Below, piece by piece: positions 26,668 through 35,433 of a DNA stretch of 64,000 nt. How positions within the stretch are numbered: position 1 is the first letter of the stretch; each line of letters begins with the position of its first letter. The stretch lies in assembly GCA_001897855.1 (NCBI GenBank), contig MKUO01000001.1, forward strand, positions 186,001 through 250,000, read 5' to 3'. This DNA comes from Bacteroidetes bacterium 43-93 (GTDB lineage: Bacteria > Bacteroidota > Bacteroidia > Chitinophagales > Chitinophagaceae). The position numbers and the translations under genes are program-made. The notes under the pieces were generated by a model. The model was not told where the DNA came from. It searched no databases and was given only the letters and a program-made list of their open reading frames with translations.

Positions 26668-27873
26668 ATGCCATCACGCCGGATATTAATATTATATAAT
26701 CGTGTTCCCTACCCGCTCAACGACGGAGGTAACATAGCTGTAAATGCTATGATCGAAGGTTATAAACATGAAGGCTGGCAGGTATATGTCCTGGCTATGA
26801 ATACCACCCGGCACCCAATTGCAGATGAAACGCTCAAAAACATATATACCGATATATACGCTTTTGAAACAATACCGGTTGATAACAGTATAAGTACGAA
26901 AGGGATAGTTGCCAATTATCTGTTTAGTAGCAGGCCGAACCATGTACAAAGATTTTTCGTGTCGGCTTTTGCAGACAGGCTAGTGGAGATATTGCGGCAA
27001 TTTGCACCCGATGTGGTGCAGATGGAAAGTGTATTCCTTTCGTCCTACATCCCCTTGATTCGAAAGAACAGCAATGCAAAACTCGCCTTGCGTATGCACA
27101 ATGTGGAAGGACAAATATGGGCGAGGTTAGCGGCAGAAACCAAAAATCCTTTCAAAAAGCTGTATCTAACGAATCTCGCGGAACGAATCCGTAAATATGA
27201 GATCGCTGCCTGGAAAGATTATGATTTGCTTATCGGCATTACAGGCGCTGACGCTGCAGAGGTGAAAAAGCACATTCCAACAGTTGATATAATTACCATA
27301 CCTGTGGCGATCGAAGTAGGGGAGATGGTTGGTAATAACAGTAATCCCGACTGGATAGGTTATCATATCGGCGCTATGGATTGGTTGCCCAATAAGGAAG
27401 CTATGCAATGGTTCATAAACGACATCTGGCCATTGGTACATAAACGTACGCCGCATTTCTTGTTTGAATACGCCGGTCGTAATATGCCCGTTGATATGAA
27501 AATGTTGCAGGGCGAGGGTGTGCTTTGCGTAGGCGAAGTAGCGGATGCTGCCGGTTTTATTGCTGATAAAAAAATACTCATCGTTCCTTTAAGGTCGGGC
27601 GGCGGCATACGTGTCAAGATATTAGAAGCAATGGCTGCGGAAAAGCTGGTTATCTGCACCGGCATCGCCATTCAAGGTATTGACGCTATACCTGGTGTCC
27701 ATTATCTGCTGGCTGATACCGCGCAGGACTTTGCAGATGCTATTGCCTGGGCGTTGGAACATGAGCCCGAAGCCGAAGCAATAACTCATAATGCGGCAGC
27801 ACTAGTAAAGACAAACTATAATGCAGCAAGCCTTGGCGCGAGGTTATCTCAAAGGCTGTTAACAATGCTTTGA
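26668..27873 (+). CDS. GT4-like glycosyltransferase
   Basis: Product of 401 residues from the ATG at 26668 (MPSRRILILYNRVPYPLNDG). A GT-B fold is suggested by the N-terminal NRVPYPLNDGGNIAVNAMI and the C-terminal region DWLPNKEAMQWFINDIWPLV, VLCVGEVADAAGFI and ILIVPLRSGGGIRVKILEAM with the conserved Glu. It is divergent from the glycosyltransferase pair at 24354-26568; a TATTTTTG at 26649-26656 may be its -7 element. It resembles the gene at 29248 in both halves and the two probably arose by duplication, now separated by ribBA. Confidence 0.82.
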   Translation: MPSRRILILYNRVPYPLNDGGNIAVNAMIEGYKHEGWQVYVLAMNTTRHPIADETLKNIYTDIYAFETIPVDNSISTKGIVANYLFSSRPNHVQRFFVSAFADRLVEILRQFAPDVVQMESVFLSSYIPLIRKNSNAKLALRMHNVEGQIWARLAAETKNPFKKLYLTNLAERIRKYEIAAWKDYDLLIGITGADAAEVKKHIPTVDIITIPVAIEVGEMVGNNSNPDWIGYHIGAMDWLPNKEAMQWFINDIWPLVHKRTPHFLFEYAGRNMPVDMKMLQGEGVLCVGEVADAAGFIADKKILIVPLRSGGGIRVKILEAMAAEKLVICTGIAIQGIDAIPGVHYLLADTAQDFADAIAWALEHEPEAEAITHNAAALVKTNYNAASLGARLSQRLLTML

Positions 27874-27995
27874 GCCATAGCGATTTTAGTTAATATGGAT
27901 GGGCCTATTAATAGTTCAAACCCATAATTTACCGCTTCGTCTGCCTTTATTAGCTTTATCAATAGTATTATATCGTATTTACCTCCAAGAGATTG

Positions 27996-28003
27996 TAACT
28001 TTG
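27996..28003 (+). promoter_or_regulatory. -7 promoter element of ribBA
   Basis: TAACTTTG lies 20 bases before the ribBA ATG. The leader is too short for an FMN riboswitch, and no RFN-like fold is seen in the 150-base gap. Confidence 0.4.
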
Positions 28004-28023
28004 TGCTTCTAAGAAGATACTAT

Positions 28024-29223
28024 ATGTTAGATAGCATTGAAGCAGCACTGGAAGATCTGAGGCAAGGAAAACTTTTGATAGTGGTAGATGATGAGGATCG
28101 TGAAAATGAAGGTGATTTTGTTACAGCAGCCCGCAACGTTACTCCCGAGATAATCAATTTCATGTCCAAGCACGGTAGGGGGCTTATTTGCGCTCCGCTT
28201 ACCGAGCAGCGATGCGAGGAACTGAAGCTAAACCTGATGGTGGAAAACAACACTGTTTTGCACCAGACACAGTTTACCGTTTCGGTAGATCTTAAAGGGC
28301 ATGGATGTACTACAGGTATATCTGCTCAAGATCGTTCTAAGACTGTCCAGGCATTAATAGATCCTAATACGGTTCCTGAAGATCTCGGCCGTCCCGGTCA
28401 TATCTTCCCGCTTCGTGCTAAGACAGGTGGTGTGTTGCGTCGCTCAGGCCATACAGAAGCAACTGTTGATCTGGCCCGCCTTGCCGGTTTTGAGCCCGCA
28501 GGTGTATTGGTAGAGATCATGAATGATGACGGTACAATGGCTCGTCTGCCTGAACTGCTGGAAATAGCTAAGAAATTTGATCTGAAGATCATTTCCATAA
28601 AAGATCTGATTGAATACCGCCTCCGCAAAGAAAGCCTGATAGAAGAAGAAGTAAGGGTACAAATGCCTACAAAGTATGGCAATTTCGAATTGATAGCCTT
28701 CAGGCAAACGAATACCGGCGAACATCATCTTGCGCTAAAGAAAGGGGATTGGGAAAAAGATGAACCGGTATTGGTACGTGTACATAGTTCCTGCTTCACA
28801 GGTGATATACTGCACTCTCTGCGCTGCGATTGCGGCGAACAATTGCAAAAAGCTATGGAAATGGTAGAACAGGAAGGTAAAGGCCTTGTGCTGTATATGA
28901 ACCAGGAGGGTAGGGGCATTGGCTTGCTAAACAAGCTAAAGGCCTACAAACTGCAGGAAGAGGGCAAAGATACGGTTGAGGCAAACCTTGCATTGGGATT
29001 TAAAAACGACCAGCGGGATTATGGTGTTGGTGCGCAGATACTGCGCTACCTCGGCGTGTCCAAGATCAGGCTCATAAGTAATAACCCGCGCAAGCGTGCC
29101 GGCTTACTTGGTTATGGTTTAGAGATAGTGGACAATGTACCTATTGAGATAGTTCCTAATCCGCACAATGAGTTTTACCTGCAGACCAAACGCGATAAAC
29201 TGGGCCACGATATTTTAAAATAA
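28024..29223 (+). CDS. ribBA: Bifunctional 3,4-dihydroxy-2-butanone-4-phosphate synthase / GTP cyclohydrolase II
   Basis: Catalyses the two entry reactions of riboflavin synthesis. The product has 399 residues from the ATG at 28024. Residues about 1-200 are Rib[33 protein letters not shown] and [16 protein letters not shown]. Residues about 205-399 are Rib[21 protein letters not shown] with the three zinc Cys, [29 protein letters not shown] and SNNPRK. Both halves look complete and active. The gene stands between two related glycosyltransferase genes, with 24 bases to the next start. Other rib genes are not in the window. Confidence 0.96.
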   Translation: MLDSIEAALEDLRQGKLLIVVDDEDRENEGDFVTAARNVTPEIINFMSKHGRGLICAPLTEQRCEELKLNLMVENNTVLHQTQFTVSVDLKGHGCTTGISAQDRSKTVQALIDPNTVPEDLGRPGHIFPLRAKTGGVLRRSGHTEATVDLARLAGFEPAGVLVEIMNDDGTMARLPELLEIAKKFDLKIISIKDLIEYRLRKESLIEEEVRVQMPTKYGNFELIAFRQTNTGEHHLALKKGDWEKDEPVLVRVHSSCFTGDILHSLRCDCGEQLQKAMEMVEQEGKGLVLYMNQEGRGIGLLNKLKAYKLQEEGKDTVEANLALGFKNDQRDYGVGAQILRYLGVSKIRLISNNPRKRAGLLGYGLEIVDNVPIEIVPNPHNEFYLQTKRDKLGHDILK

Positions 29224-29247
29224 TATCTTGCAAAAAAGTTTGCCCGT

Positions 29248-30429
29248 TTGAAGTTTCTCTTTTTAGCCAACCGTGTGCCTTATCCTCCCTATCGGGGCGA
29301 TAAGTTAAAGATATATAACCTTGCCCGCCGCATGGCTAAAAGGCACGAAGTACATTTACTAACTTTTGCCCAAACACAGGAAGATCTGCAATACAAGGCA
29401 GAGCTTGAAAAAATATTTACCAAAGTACATTTCGTATATCTGCCTAAGTGGCGCTCTGCGTTGAATTGCCTGTTAGGGATTTTTGATAGCACGCCATTCC
29501 AGGTGTTGTATTTCAAATCTTCAGAAATGAAGAGCAAGCTGGATGAGGTGCTGGCTGCTGATAAATTTGACGCGATACATGTGCAGCATTTGCGCATGTC
29601 GCCTTATCTTGCCGAACGTACAGATATGGCAAGGATATTAGATATGCCCGATGCTTTTTCTTTGTACTGGGAACGTCGTAAGAAGGCGCAGAAGAATCCG
29701 GTTCTGAAAGCTTTTGAAACAATAGAGCAGAAAAGGGTATTGAAATATGAACAGGTCATGCGCAAATACCCGCTTTCTCTTGTATGTTCCGAAGAGGACA
29801 AAGATTACCTGGAACAGGTTCATAACATTCATACTATCAAAGTCTTACCGAATGGGGTAGACCTTGATACTTTCAAAGCATCCGGCCACGATTATAGCCA
29901 CAACCATACTTTGCTGTTTACAGGCAATATGGATTATGCTCCTAATGTAGATGCAGTAGGATATTTCGTTAAAGAGATATTGCCCCTCATTCATCAAAAA
30001 CATCCACAGGTTAAATTTATTATTGGCGGACAGCGCCCTGTAAAGAGTGTACTAGAGCTTGCTGGCGATCATATTATCGTAACAGGCTTTATCAAAGATC
30101 TTGCCGCAACGTATAATGAAGCAAGTGTTGTTGTTGCCCCGCTAAGGTTTGGTGCCGGTACACAAAACAAAGTATTAGAAGCAATGGCGATGGGTGTGCC
30201 GGTAGTTTGTTCCAACATAGGTTTTAAAGGCCTGGGCATAGAGAGCGGCGAAGGTGCTATCATGCAGGTAGATAAAGAGGCCTTTGCAAAGTCTGTTATT
30301 TCACTGTTGGATAGCGAAGCCCAAAGAAAAAGCGTGGGGCAAAAAGGTATGGAGGTGATCCGTTCCCGCTTCAGTTGGAATATCATTACACAACAATTAG
30401 AACATTACCTTCAGTCTGTAAAGCAATAA
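29248..30429 (+). CDS. GT4 glycosyltransferase (exopolysaccharide type)
   Basis: Product of 393 residues. The start appears to be a TTG at 29248 (MKFLFLANRVPYPPYRGDK), since no ATG lies before this conserved start. The GT-B C-terminal half shows LPNGVDLDTF, LLFTGNMDYAPNVDAVGYF, FIIGGQRP, VTGFIKDLAATYNEASVVVA and PLRFGAGTQNKVLEAMAMG with the EX7E-type Glu. The N-terminal half resembles sugar transferases linked to exopolysaccharide or exosortase systems (TIGR03087-like). It follows ribBA by 24 bases and may be co-transcribed with it, though the functions are unrelated. Confidence 0.83.
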   Translation: MKFLFLANRVPYPPYRGDKLKIYNLARRMAKRHEVHLLTFAQTQEDLQYKAELEKIFTKVHFVYLPKWRSALNCLLGIFDSTPFQVLYFKSSEMKSKLDEVLAADKFDAIHVQHLRMSPYLAERTDMARILDMPDAFSLYWERRKKAQKNPVLKAFETIEQKRVLKYEQVMRKYPLSLVCSEEDKDYLEQVHNIHTIKVLPNGVDLDTFKASGHDYSHNHTLLFTGNMDYAPNVDAVGYFVKEILPLIHQKHPQVKFIIGGQRPVKSVLELAGDHIIVTGFIKDLAATYNEASVVVAPLRFGAGTQNKVLEAMAMGVPVVCSNIGFKGLGIESGEGAIMQVDKEAFAKSVISLLDSEAQRKSVGQKGMEVIRSRFSWNIITQQLEHYLQSVKQ

Positions 30430-30432
30430 TCT

Positions 30433-33400
30433 TTACCAGGTACCGCCATCATGGTTATCGTTAGTGGTATCTGTATTGTTAGCCGGTTCTGTTGCTTGTG
30501 CAGCTTTACGGCGCAGATACGATTTTCCGTAGATGAATTCCTGGAAGTTATTGAAGGTCCTTGACCAGTTAAGGCCTATACCACCTCTTGATATGGGCTG
30601 ATCTACCAATGCGTCATAGTTTTTAGTGCGGAAGATATAGCCACTCAGGCTGCCTCCTTCGCGAAACAGGTATTGCAGTTTGAAGTCACCTACAGGGTTG
30701 AAGTTGCTGGAGCTTGTGTTGGATGATACCGGTTTGCCCCAGTCGTAAGAGCTACCCACCTGCACAGAGAGCCTTTCATTAAACAAGCTTTTTTTCAGGC
30801 CAAATGAAAACTCATTTCTGTTGTTTGCGTTGCTCTGGTCAGCATAGTTATAGTTTTTATAACGTAGATCCACACTAAGGCTTTCATCACCGGTCAGCTT
30901 TGCTATGATATTAGTTAGCTGGTTAGATGCCGTGCTGGATAGTATCTGACTTACGTTACTGATGCCTCCTGAAACGACATCGCTACTGCTACTTCCGGCG
31001 TCAAAGCTGCCGTCCAACGGTACAAACGTATTGATAAGAAGAAGAGAGGCAACCTCCTTAAACAAGCCCTGGTCATTTTGGTTAGCGGCTTGTAATTTAG
31101 TATACGCGATAGTTCCTACGCCGCTTTTATTTGGCAGGTCTAATTTAAAGGTGAGGTTGGGGTTAGCTAAAGTGCCTTTCATAAAAAGCAGGATATTTAC
31201 ATCTTGCAGCATCCTGGTTTCTGTATATTCACGATCTGTTTTATCAGCATCTACGATGTTTCTTTCTGTCGTATTTAATAAGTAATATAAGCTTGTTCTG
31301 GCGGTGTAAAGGCCCTCGACATTCATTTGCGTTTGCCCCAGCAATCCGTTAAAGTTGATCTCACTTCCCTTATTCAATTTAAAGTTCCGTTTGAAAGCAA
31401 GTTGCTTCAATGTAAATGTGTAATCACCGTCGGTTATAAGGAACCTGCCCGACATACGCATATCATTGCCCGCCGGCATCTCTATACGGATAGTGCCCGT
31501 ACCTTTGGCGTTGATGGCGTCACCTGTACTTGGGTCCAGAACAAGGGTTATTTCTCCAAGCTCATTCATCCCGGCTTCTATACTAAGTGATAGTTTATTC
31601 TTCGTTTTCCTTTGTTCTGTCTGCTCCTTTCCGTAGGATTTAAAACTGATATAACTATAGGTGCTCAGGCCGGAACTAGACTGTATAGGCAGGTAGAGGT
31701 GCGATTTTTCTGCCGGGCTCACATTACCAATCCGTATTTTCAGATCAGTTAGCTTATCCCGTATACTCAGGTTCTTTACGCTGCCGGTAAGGTTGCCATA
31801 AAAAAGTGCATTTTCACTTTCATCCAGTCTTATCACCTCTATTTTAGGGGAGTTCATGTTCAGATTAAAGTAAAAATCCTGGAAAGCTTTGTGTGAAATA
31901 TATCCGGTAAGTGTACCTGGGTTCTTATTGGCATCATATAGGGTAACGGTACCCAGGTCTATTCTTTCATCAGTCAGTTTCACATCCGCTTCGGGTATTG
32001 TGTACACCGGGCCAAGGAAGTCAAATCGTACACTCGCGTCAGATAAATGAACCTTTCCGTCTATATGTGGTGCCGATGCAATGCCTGTTATTTTCACATT
32101 GCCATCCAGTTTGCCTCCCAGTTGGCTCATAAGGCCTGTAGTGAAAGGTGCTACCCATGCTACTGGTGTGTTGTTGAACTGTATATTGCCAACAATATGC
32201 TGGTTGCTGGTGCTGTCAAAAGACAGGTTGCCCGATGCCGTTAGTGAGCCATCGCCACGGTAAATGCCACTTTGGTTATCTAGCGTTATGATGTTTTTTG
32301 CTGCGTTATAGCTTCCTGATAAATTGATATTACCCACTGTATCGTCGCCCAGTTTTACATCCGTAGCTTTAATATTGCCTGCTATTACGATGTCTTTATA
32401 GATATTGTCGAATTGCACTTTACCATTGATACGGCCGTCCGGTTTATAGTCTGCCAGGCCTACAAGGTTTCCCAGTTGAGCAATGTCAATATTGTTCAAT
32501 TCTGTATAAAGGGTAGGGCTCGATTCTCCGTTATAATTATCCATTTTGGAGTATGCACGCAATGTCTGCAGCCCTGAATTAATATGCAGGTCCTCAACAA
32601 AAAGATAGCCCGAACTTATATCTGCCTTGCCGTTTACAATATCCCATTTTGTATCGTTCAGGTAAAACTCAGATGGCAATAAATTTAAACTCAGGGTATC
32701 ACCATGGCCCGTTGCGGTACCATTGAGTGTGGCAGTTCCATATTCGCTATTAGATGCCGTAGCGATCTTAAAGCTCATAGCATTGTTACCAACGGTAGTG
32801 TTCACATCCAGCGATCCATGTACTATGTCTTTACCAACCGTCACATTATCTGCCTTAGCATTAATTTTCAGCGTATTAAAATCGCCTGTACTTTTCAGGT
32901 CTACATTTTGCATCACGATGGTACCTACCTTGCCATAAGGAATGGAAACATTCAACTGTAATGCCTGCGAGTTTGTATTCAAACTACCGCTAATGCTCGA
33001 TTTGCTAAAGCCTTGTATGTTAGGTGTTAGTACGGCGAGCAAACTATCTGTTTCACTGGTTTGTATGTTGAAGCTAAGGTCTTGTGCAGGTGCTTCTTTA
33101 GACGGCTTCTTAATATAAGCCGGCAAATACCCGGACAAATAGTACTGAACAGAGTTGCCTAGTTTGCTCAATGTGAAGTTACCTGCAAGCTCACCCTGTA
33201 ATACGTTGCTGGCAATATTTATCCTTGTTTTGCCATCCTCAAATTTAGATGTCACATATACACTGTCAATATCCAGCCTGTGGTGATTACGCAGCAGGTT
33301 GATATTATACAGTTTTGCGTACCCTATAAAATTATCAATGCTGCTGCCAACGCAGTTCAGGTCAAAGTCAGCACTTGCAGATAGCGAATCTTTGGTAAGC

Positions 33401-35217
33401 TTCAGGGCGGCCAGATCGCTTTTCAACAAGTTAGCAGTGGCATTTACACTGATCTCCTTTTGACTGAAATCTATACTGCCGTAAAAGGCCAGTGCCAGGT
33501 TTGGATCATTAATTAAGAGGTTACCATTGTATTTGTTCTTTTCAATAGAGCCTTCCAGGTTTATGTTTTGATAATTGTAACCCCTGTACTCAATATGGTC
33601 AACAGTACCGTTGAGTTGCACCTGGGCAAACTTAGGGTCGAATGATGCTCCCGATACTTTTGCATTTAGAGAAACACTTCCCAGGTCATCCTGGCGCAGC
33701 AGTGTACCCAATGCAAAGTTGTCTGTTTGGATGGTGCCCGAATAAACTGAATTTGACGTTTTGCCTCCCGGCATCTTTAGCTTTATATCAGACTTAACCG
33801 TGCCGAGGTTTGTTGCTAATACGCTGTTGGTAGCAAAATTATTGATGTAGCCAATGAAGTTTCCTTTAAAGTAGATGTGCGTCAGCTTTTCTATCGCTAT
33901 GTTAGGATTGCTTTTAAGAGAAGGGGCATATTTTAGTATTCCTTGTCCTGTGGTTACCAATTCTCCGTTTTCGTATACGATATACGTTGTATTAATATCA
34001 GGCAGGCCTTTCATTGCCAGGTTGCCTTTTACAACAGATGCGCCATCTGTTATCGCTAGTTGCTTGCCTGCTATATTGCTTACTGTTCCTTTTACCTTAC
34101 CTGATATCTTCAGTATGGTAGGATATTCTTTTAATGCAGGTGCAAAGCAAGCCACGTCCCGGCTGTCCACTGTTGAGTTAGTGATATCACCTACCATCAC
34201 TACTTTATTAATGTAGTCGGTAAAGTCAGGGAACCTGGTATAGTGCATGGCGTAGTAACGCTGCAGCTTGCTACGGCTGGTTTGCAGCAACAGGTTATCG
34301 CATATAGATGCGTTAGGCGATACTGTAACGTCTGCTTTAAACTTTTTCACAACAAGCCCACAGCGGTCTTGTGCAGATAAATTATTGAGTTTGGCCTTCA
34401 GCGTATCTCCAATGATAGATATGTTCTTCGCATCAATATTAATACCGCTGATGCGCATGTGCGTGGCATCAAATTGTCCTGCTTTAGGTTTATCCGTATC
34501 CGATTCTAAGCCAAAGTAGCAATCCTGCAATTGGAGGCTGGATAGTTTCACCAGCCATTTATCAGGATTAAAAGCCGTGGTGTCAATTGGCGGTGCCGGT
34601 TTTTTTGCACGGGGTGGCCTGCCACCATCATAGTCACGAAGCTGTATGGCAACCTTGTCCAATTCAATTTTATCAAGGTCTATCAGCTTCTTTTTAAAGT
34701 TTATCTCGTTGGCATCCACCAATACGTTACCTACATCAAAATCCATATCACTGCCTACCCATGCATCATCCATATGGAACCGCACGTTTGCTAGTTTCAC
34801 TTTCTCCAGGTCTATTTCAAAGTTATTCCCGCCGGAAGTTTTCTTTTTAGGCTTCCCCGTATCAAAGGCGTCTATTACAAACTGGTAATTCCAGTCGGCA
34901 GATGTTTTAGGGCGGTATAAATGTGCGTACGCGTTCTCAAGGCCAATGTATTTAAGGACCGGCACTTGTTTTTTTATAAAAAACCAGTCTGTAATGCGTA
35001 CTGTGATGTCCCCGGCATATAACAGGGTATCGTGCTGATGGTCTTCTATATACACGCCTTGTATATGGGCATGATTCAGCAGGTCTATCCTTACCCCTTG
35101 TATCGATACCCTGGTTTTTAGCTTGTCAGCCAGTATAGAAGCTGCTCTTTGAGCAATAAAGGTCTGTACTGACGTGAAATTGATCAGTATCACGAGTGTT
35201 ATTACTAACCCGATCAA
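30433..35217 (-). CDS. tamB: Translocation and assembly module protein TamB (AsmA-like)
   Basis: Very long envelope protein (1594 residues from the TTG at 35217) that forms a beta-taco groove between inner and outer membrane and is thought to help phospholipid transport or outer-membrane protein assembly. An N-terminal anchor LVITLVILINFTSVQTFIAQ is followed by the AsmA-like start KTRVSIQGVRIDLLNHAHIQ. Long repetitive beta-helical sequence follows, then the conserved TamB domain (about 1120-1560: GTGTIRIEMPAGNDMRMSG, GDYTFTLKQLAFKRNFKL). The in-frame upstream sequence to a stop at 35275 encodes a basic stretch and more hydrophobic residues typical of this N-terminus, but has no ATG, GTG or TTG, so the true start is in doubt. 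The C-terminus ends in a polar Asn/Asp-rich tail. Confidence 0.88.
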   Translation of the reverse strand: MIGLVITLVILINFTSVQTFIAQRAASILADKLKTRVSIQGVRIDLLNHAHIQGVYIEDHQHDTLLYAGDITVRITDWFFIKKQVPVLKYIGLENAYAHLYRPKTSADWNYQFVIDAFDTGKPKKKTSGGNNFEIDLEKVKLANVRFHMDDAWVGSDMDFDVGNVLVDANEINFKKKLIDLDKIELDKVAIQLRDYDGGRPPRAKKPAPPIDTTAFNPDKWLVKLSSLQLQDCYFGLESDTDKPKAGQFDATHMRISGINIDAKNISIIGDTLKAKLNNLSAQDRCGLVVKKFKADVTVSPNASICDNLLLQTSRSKLQRYYAMHYTRFPDFTDYINKVVMVGDITNSTVDSRDVACFAPALKEYPTILKISGKVKGTVSNIAGKQLAITDGASVVKGNLAMKGLPDINTTYIVYENGELVTTGQGILKYAPSLKSNPNIAIEKLTHIYFKGNFIGYINNFATNSVLATNLGTVKSDIKLKMPGGKTSNSVYSGTIQTDNFALGTLLRQDDLGSVSLNAKVSGASFDPKFAQVQLNGTVDHIEYRGYNYQNINLEGSIEKNKYNGNLLINDPNLALAFYGSIDFSQKEISVNATANLLKSDLAALKLTKDSLSASADFDLNCVGSSIDNFIGYAKLYNINLLRNHHRLDIDSVYVTSKFEDGKTRINIASNVLQGELAGNFTLSKLGNSVQYYLSGYLPAYIKKPSKEAPAQDLSFNIQTSETDSLLAVLTPNIQGFSKSSISGSLNTNSQALQLNVSIPYGKVGTIVMQNVDLKSTGDFNTLKINAKADNVTVGKDIVHGSLDVNTTVGNNAMSFKIATASNSEYGTATLNGTATGHGDTLSLNLLPSEFYLNDTKWDIVNGKADISSGYLFVEDLHINSGLQTLRAYSKMDNYNGESSPTLYTELNNIDIAQLGNLVGLADYKPDGRINGKVQFDNIYKDIVIAGNIKATDVKLGDDTVGNINLSGSYNAAKNIITLDNQSGIYRGDGSLTASGNLSFDSTSNQHIVGNIQFNNTPVAWVAPFTTGLMSQLGGKLDGNVKITGIASAPHIDGKVHLSDASVRFDFLGPVYTIPEADVKLTDERIDLGTVTLYDANKNPGTLTGYISHKAFQDFYFNLNMNSPKIEVIRLDESENALFYGNLTGSVKNLSIRDKLTDLKIRIGNVSPAEKSHLYLPIQSSSGLSTYSYISFKSYGKEQTEQRKTKNKLSLSIEAGMNELGEITLVLDPSTGDAINAKGTGTIRIEMPAGNDMRMSGRFLITDGDYTFTLKQLAFKRNFKLNKGSEINFNGLLGQTQMNVEGLYTARTSLYYLLNTTERNIVDADKTDREYTETRMLQDVNILLFMKGTLANPNLTFKLDLPNKSGVGTIAYTKLQAANQNDQGLFKEVASLLLINTFVPLDGSFDAGSSSSDVVSGGISNVSQILSSTASNQLTNIIAKLTGDESLSVDLRYKNYNYADQSNANNRNEFSFGLKKSLFNERLSVQVGSSYDWGKPVSSNTSSSNFNPVGDFKLQYLFREGGSLSGYIFRTKNYDALVDQPISRGGIGLNWSRTFNNFQEFIYGKSYLRRKAAQATEPANNTDTTNDNHDGGTW

Positions 35218-35433
35218 TACCAGCAGGGTATTTCTTAATATTTTCAGGAGCCTTTTCAGCCGTTGCTTCTTATCTCACAAAAATAATATTTACAACCCAC
35301 AAGGCGGGGTATATATTTGTTAAACAATTAGATATAAGTTTTAATGTATAGTGTTCTGCGTACAATACTTCATTTTTGATTGCGTTCTTTTGTGAAAAGG
35401 GGCTTATTTTCGGGCTCTCATCAACGGTATATC

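Noticed and set aside
27874-28023. Possible FMN riboswitch before ribBA
   Set aside because: The gap has no RFN-type conserved sequence or multi-branched fold, and a -7 element lies 20 bases before the start.
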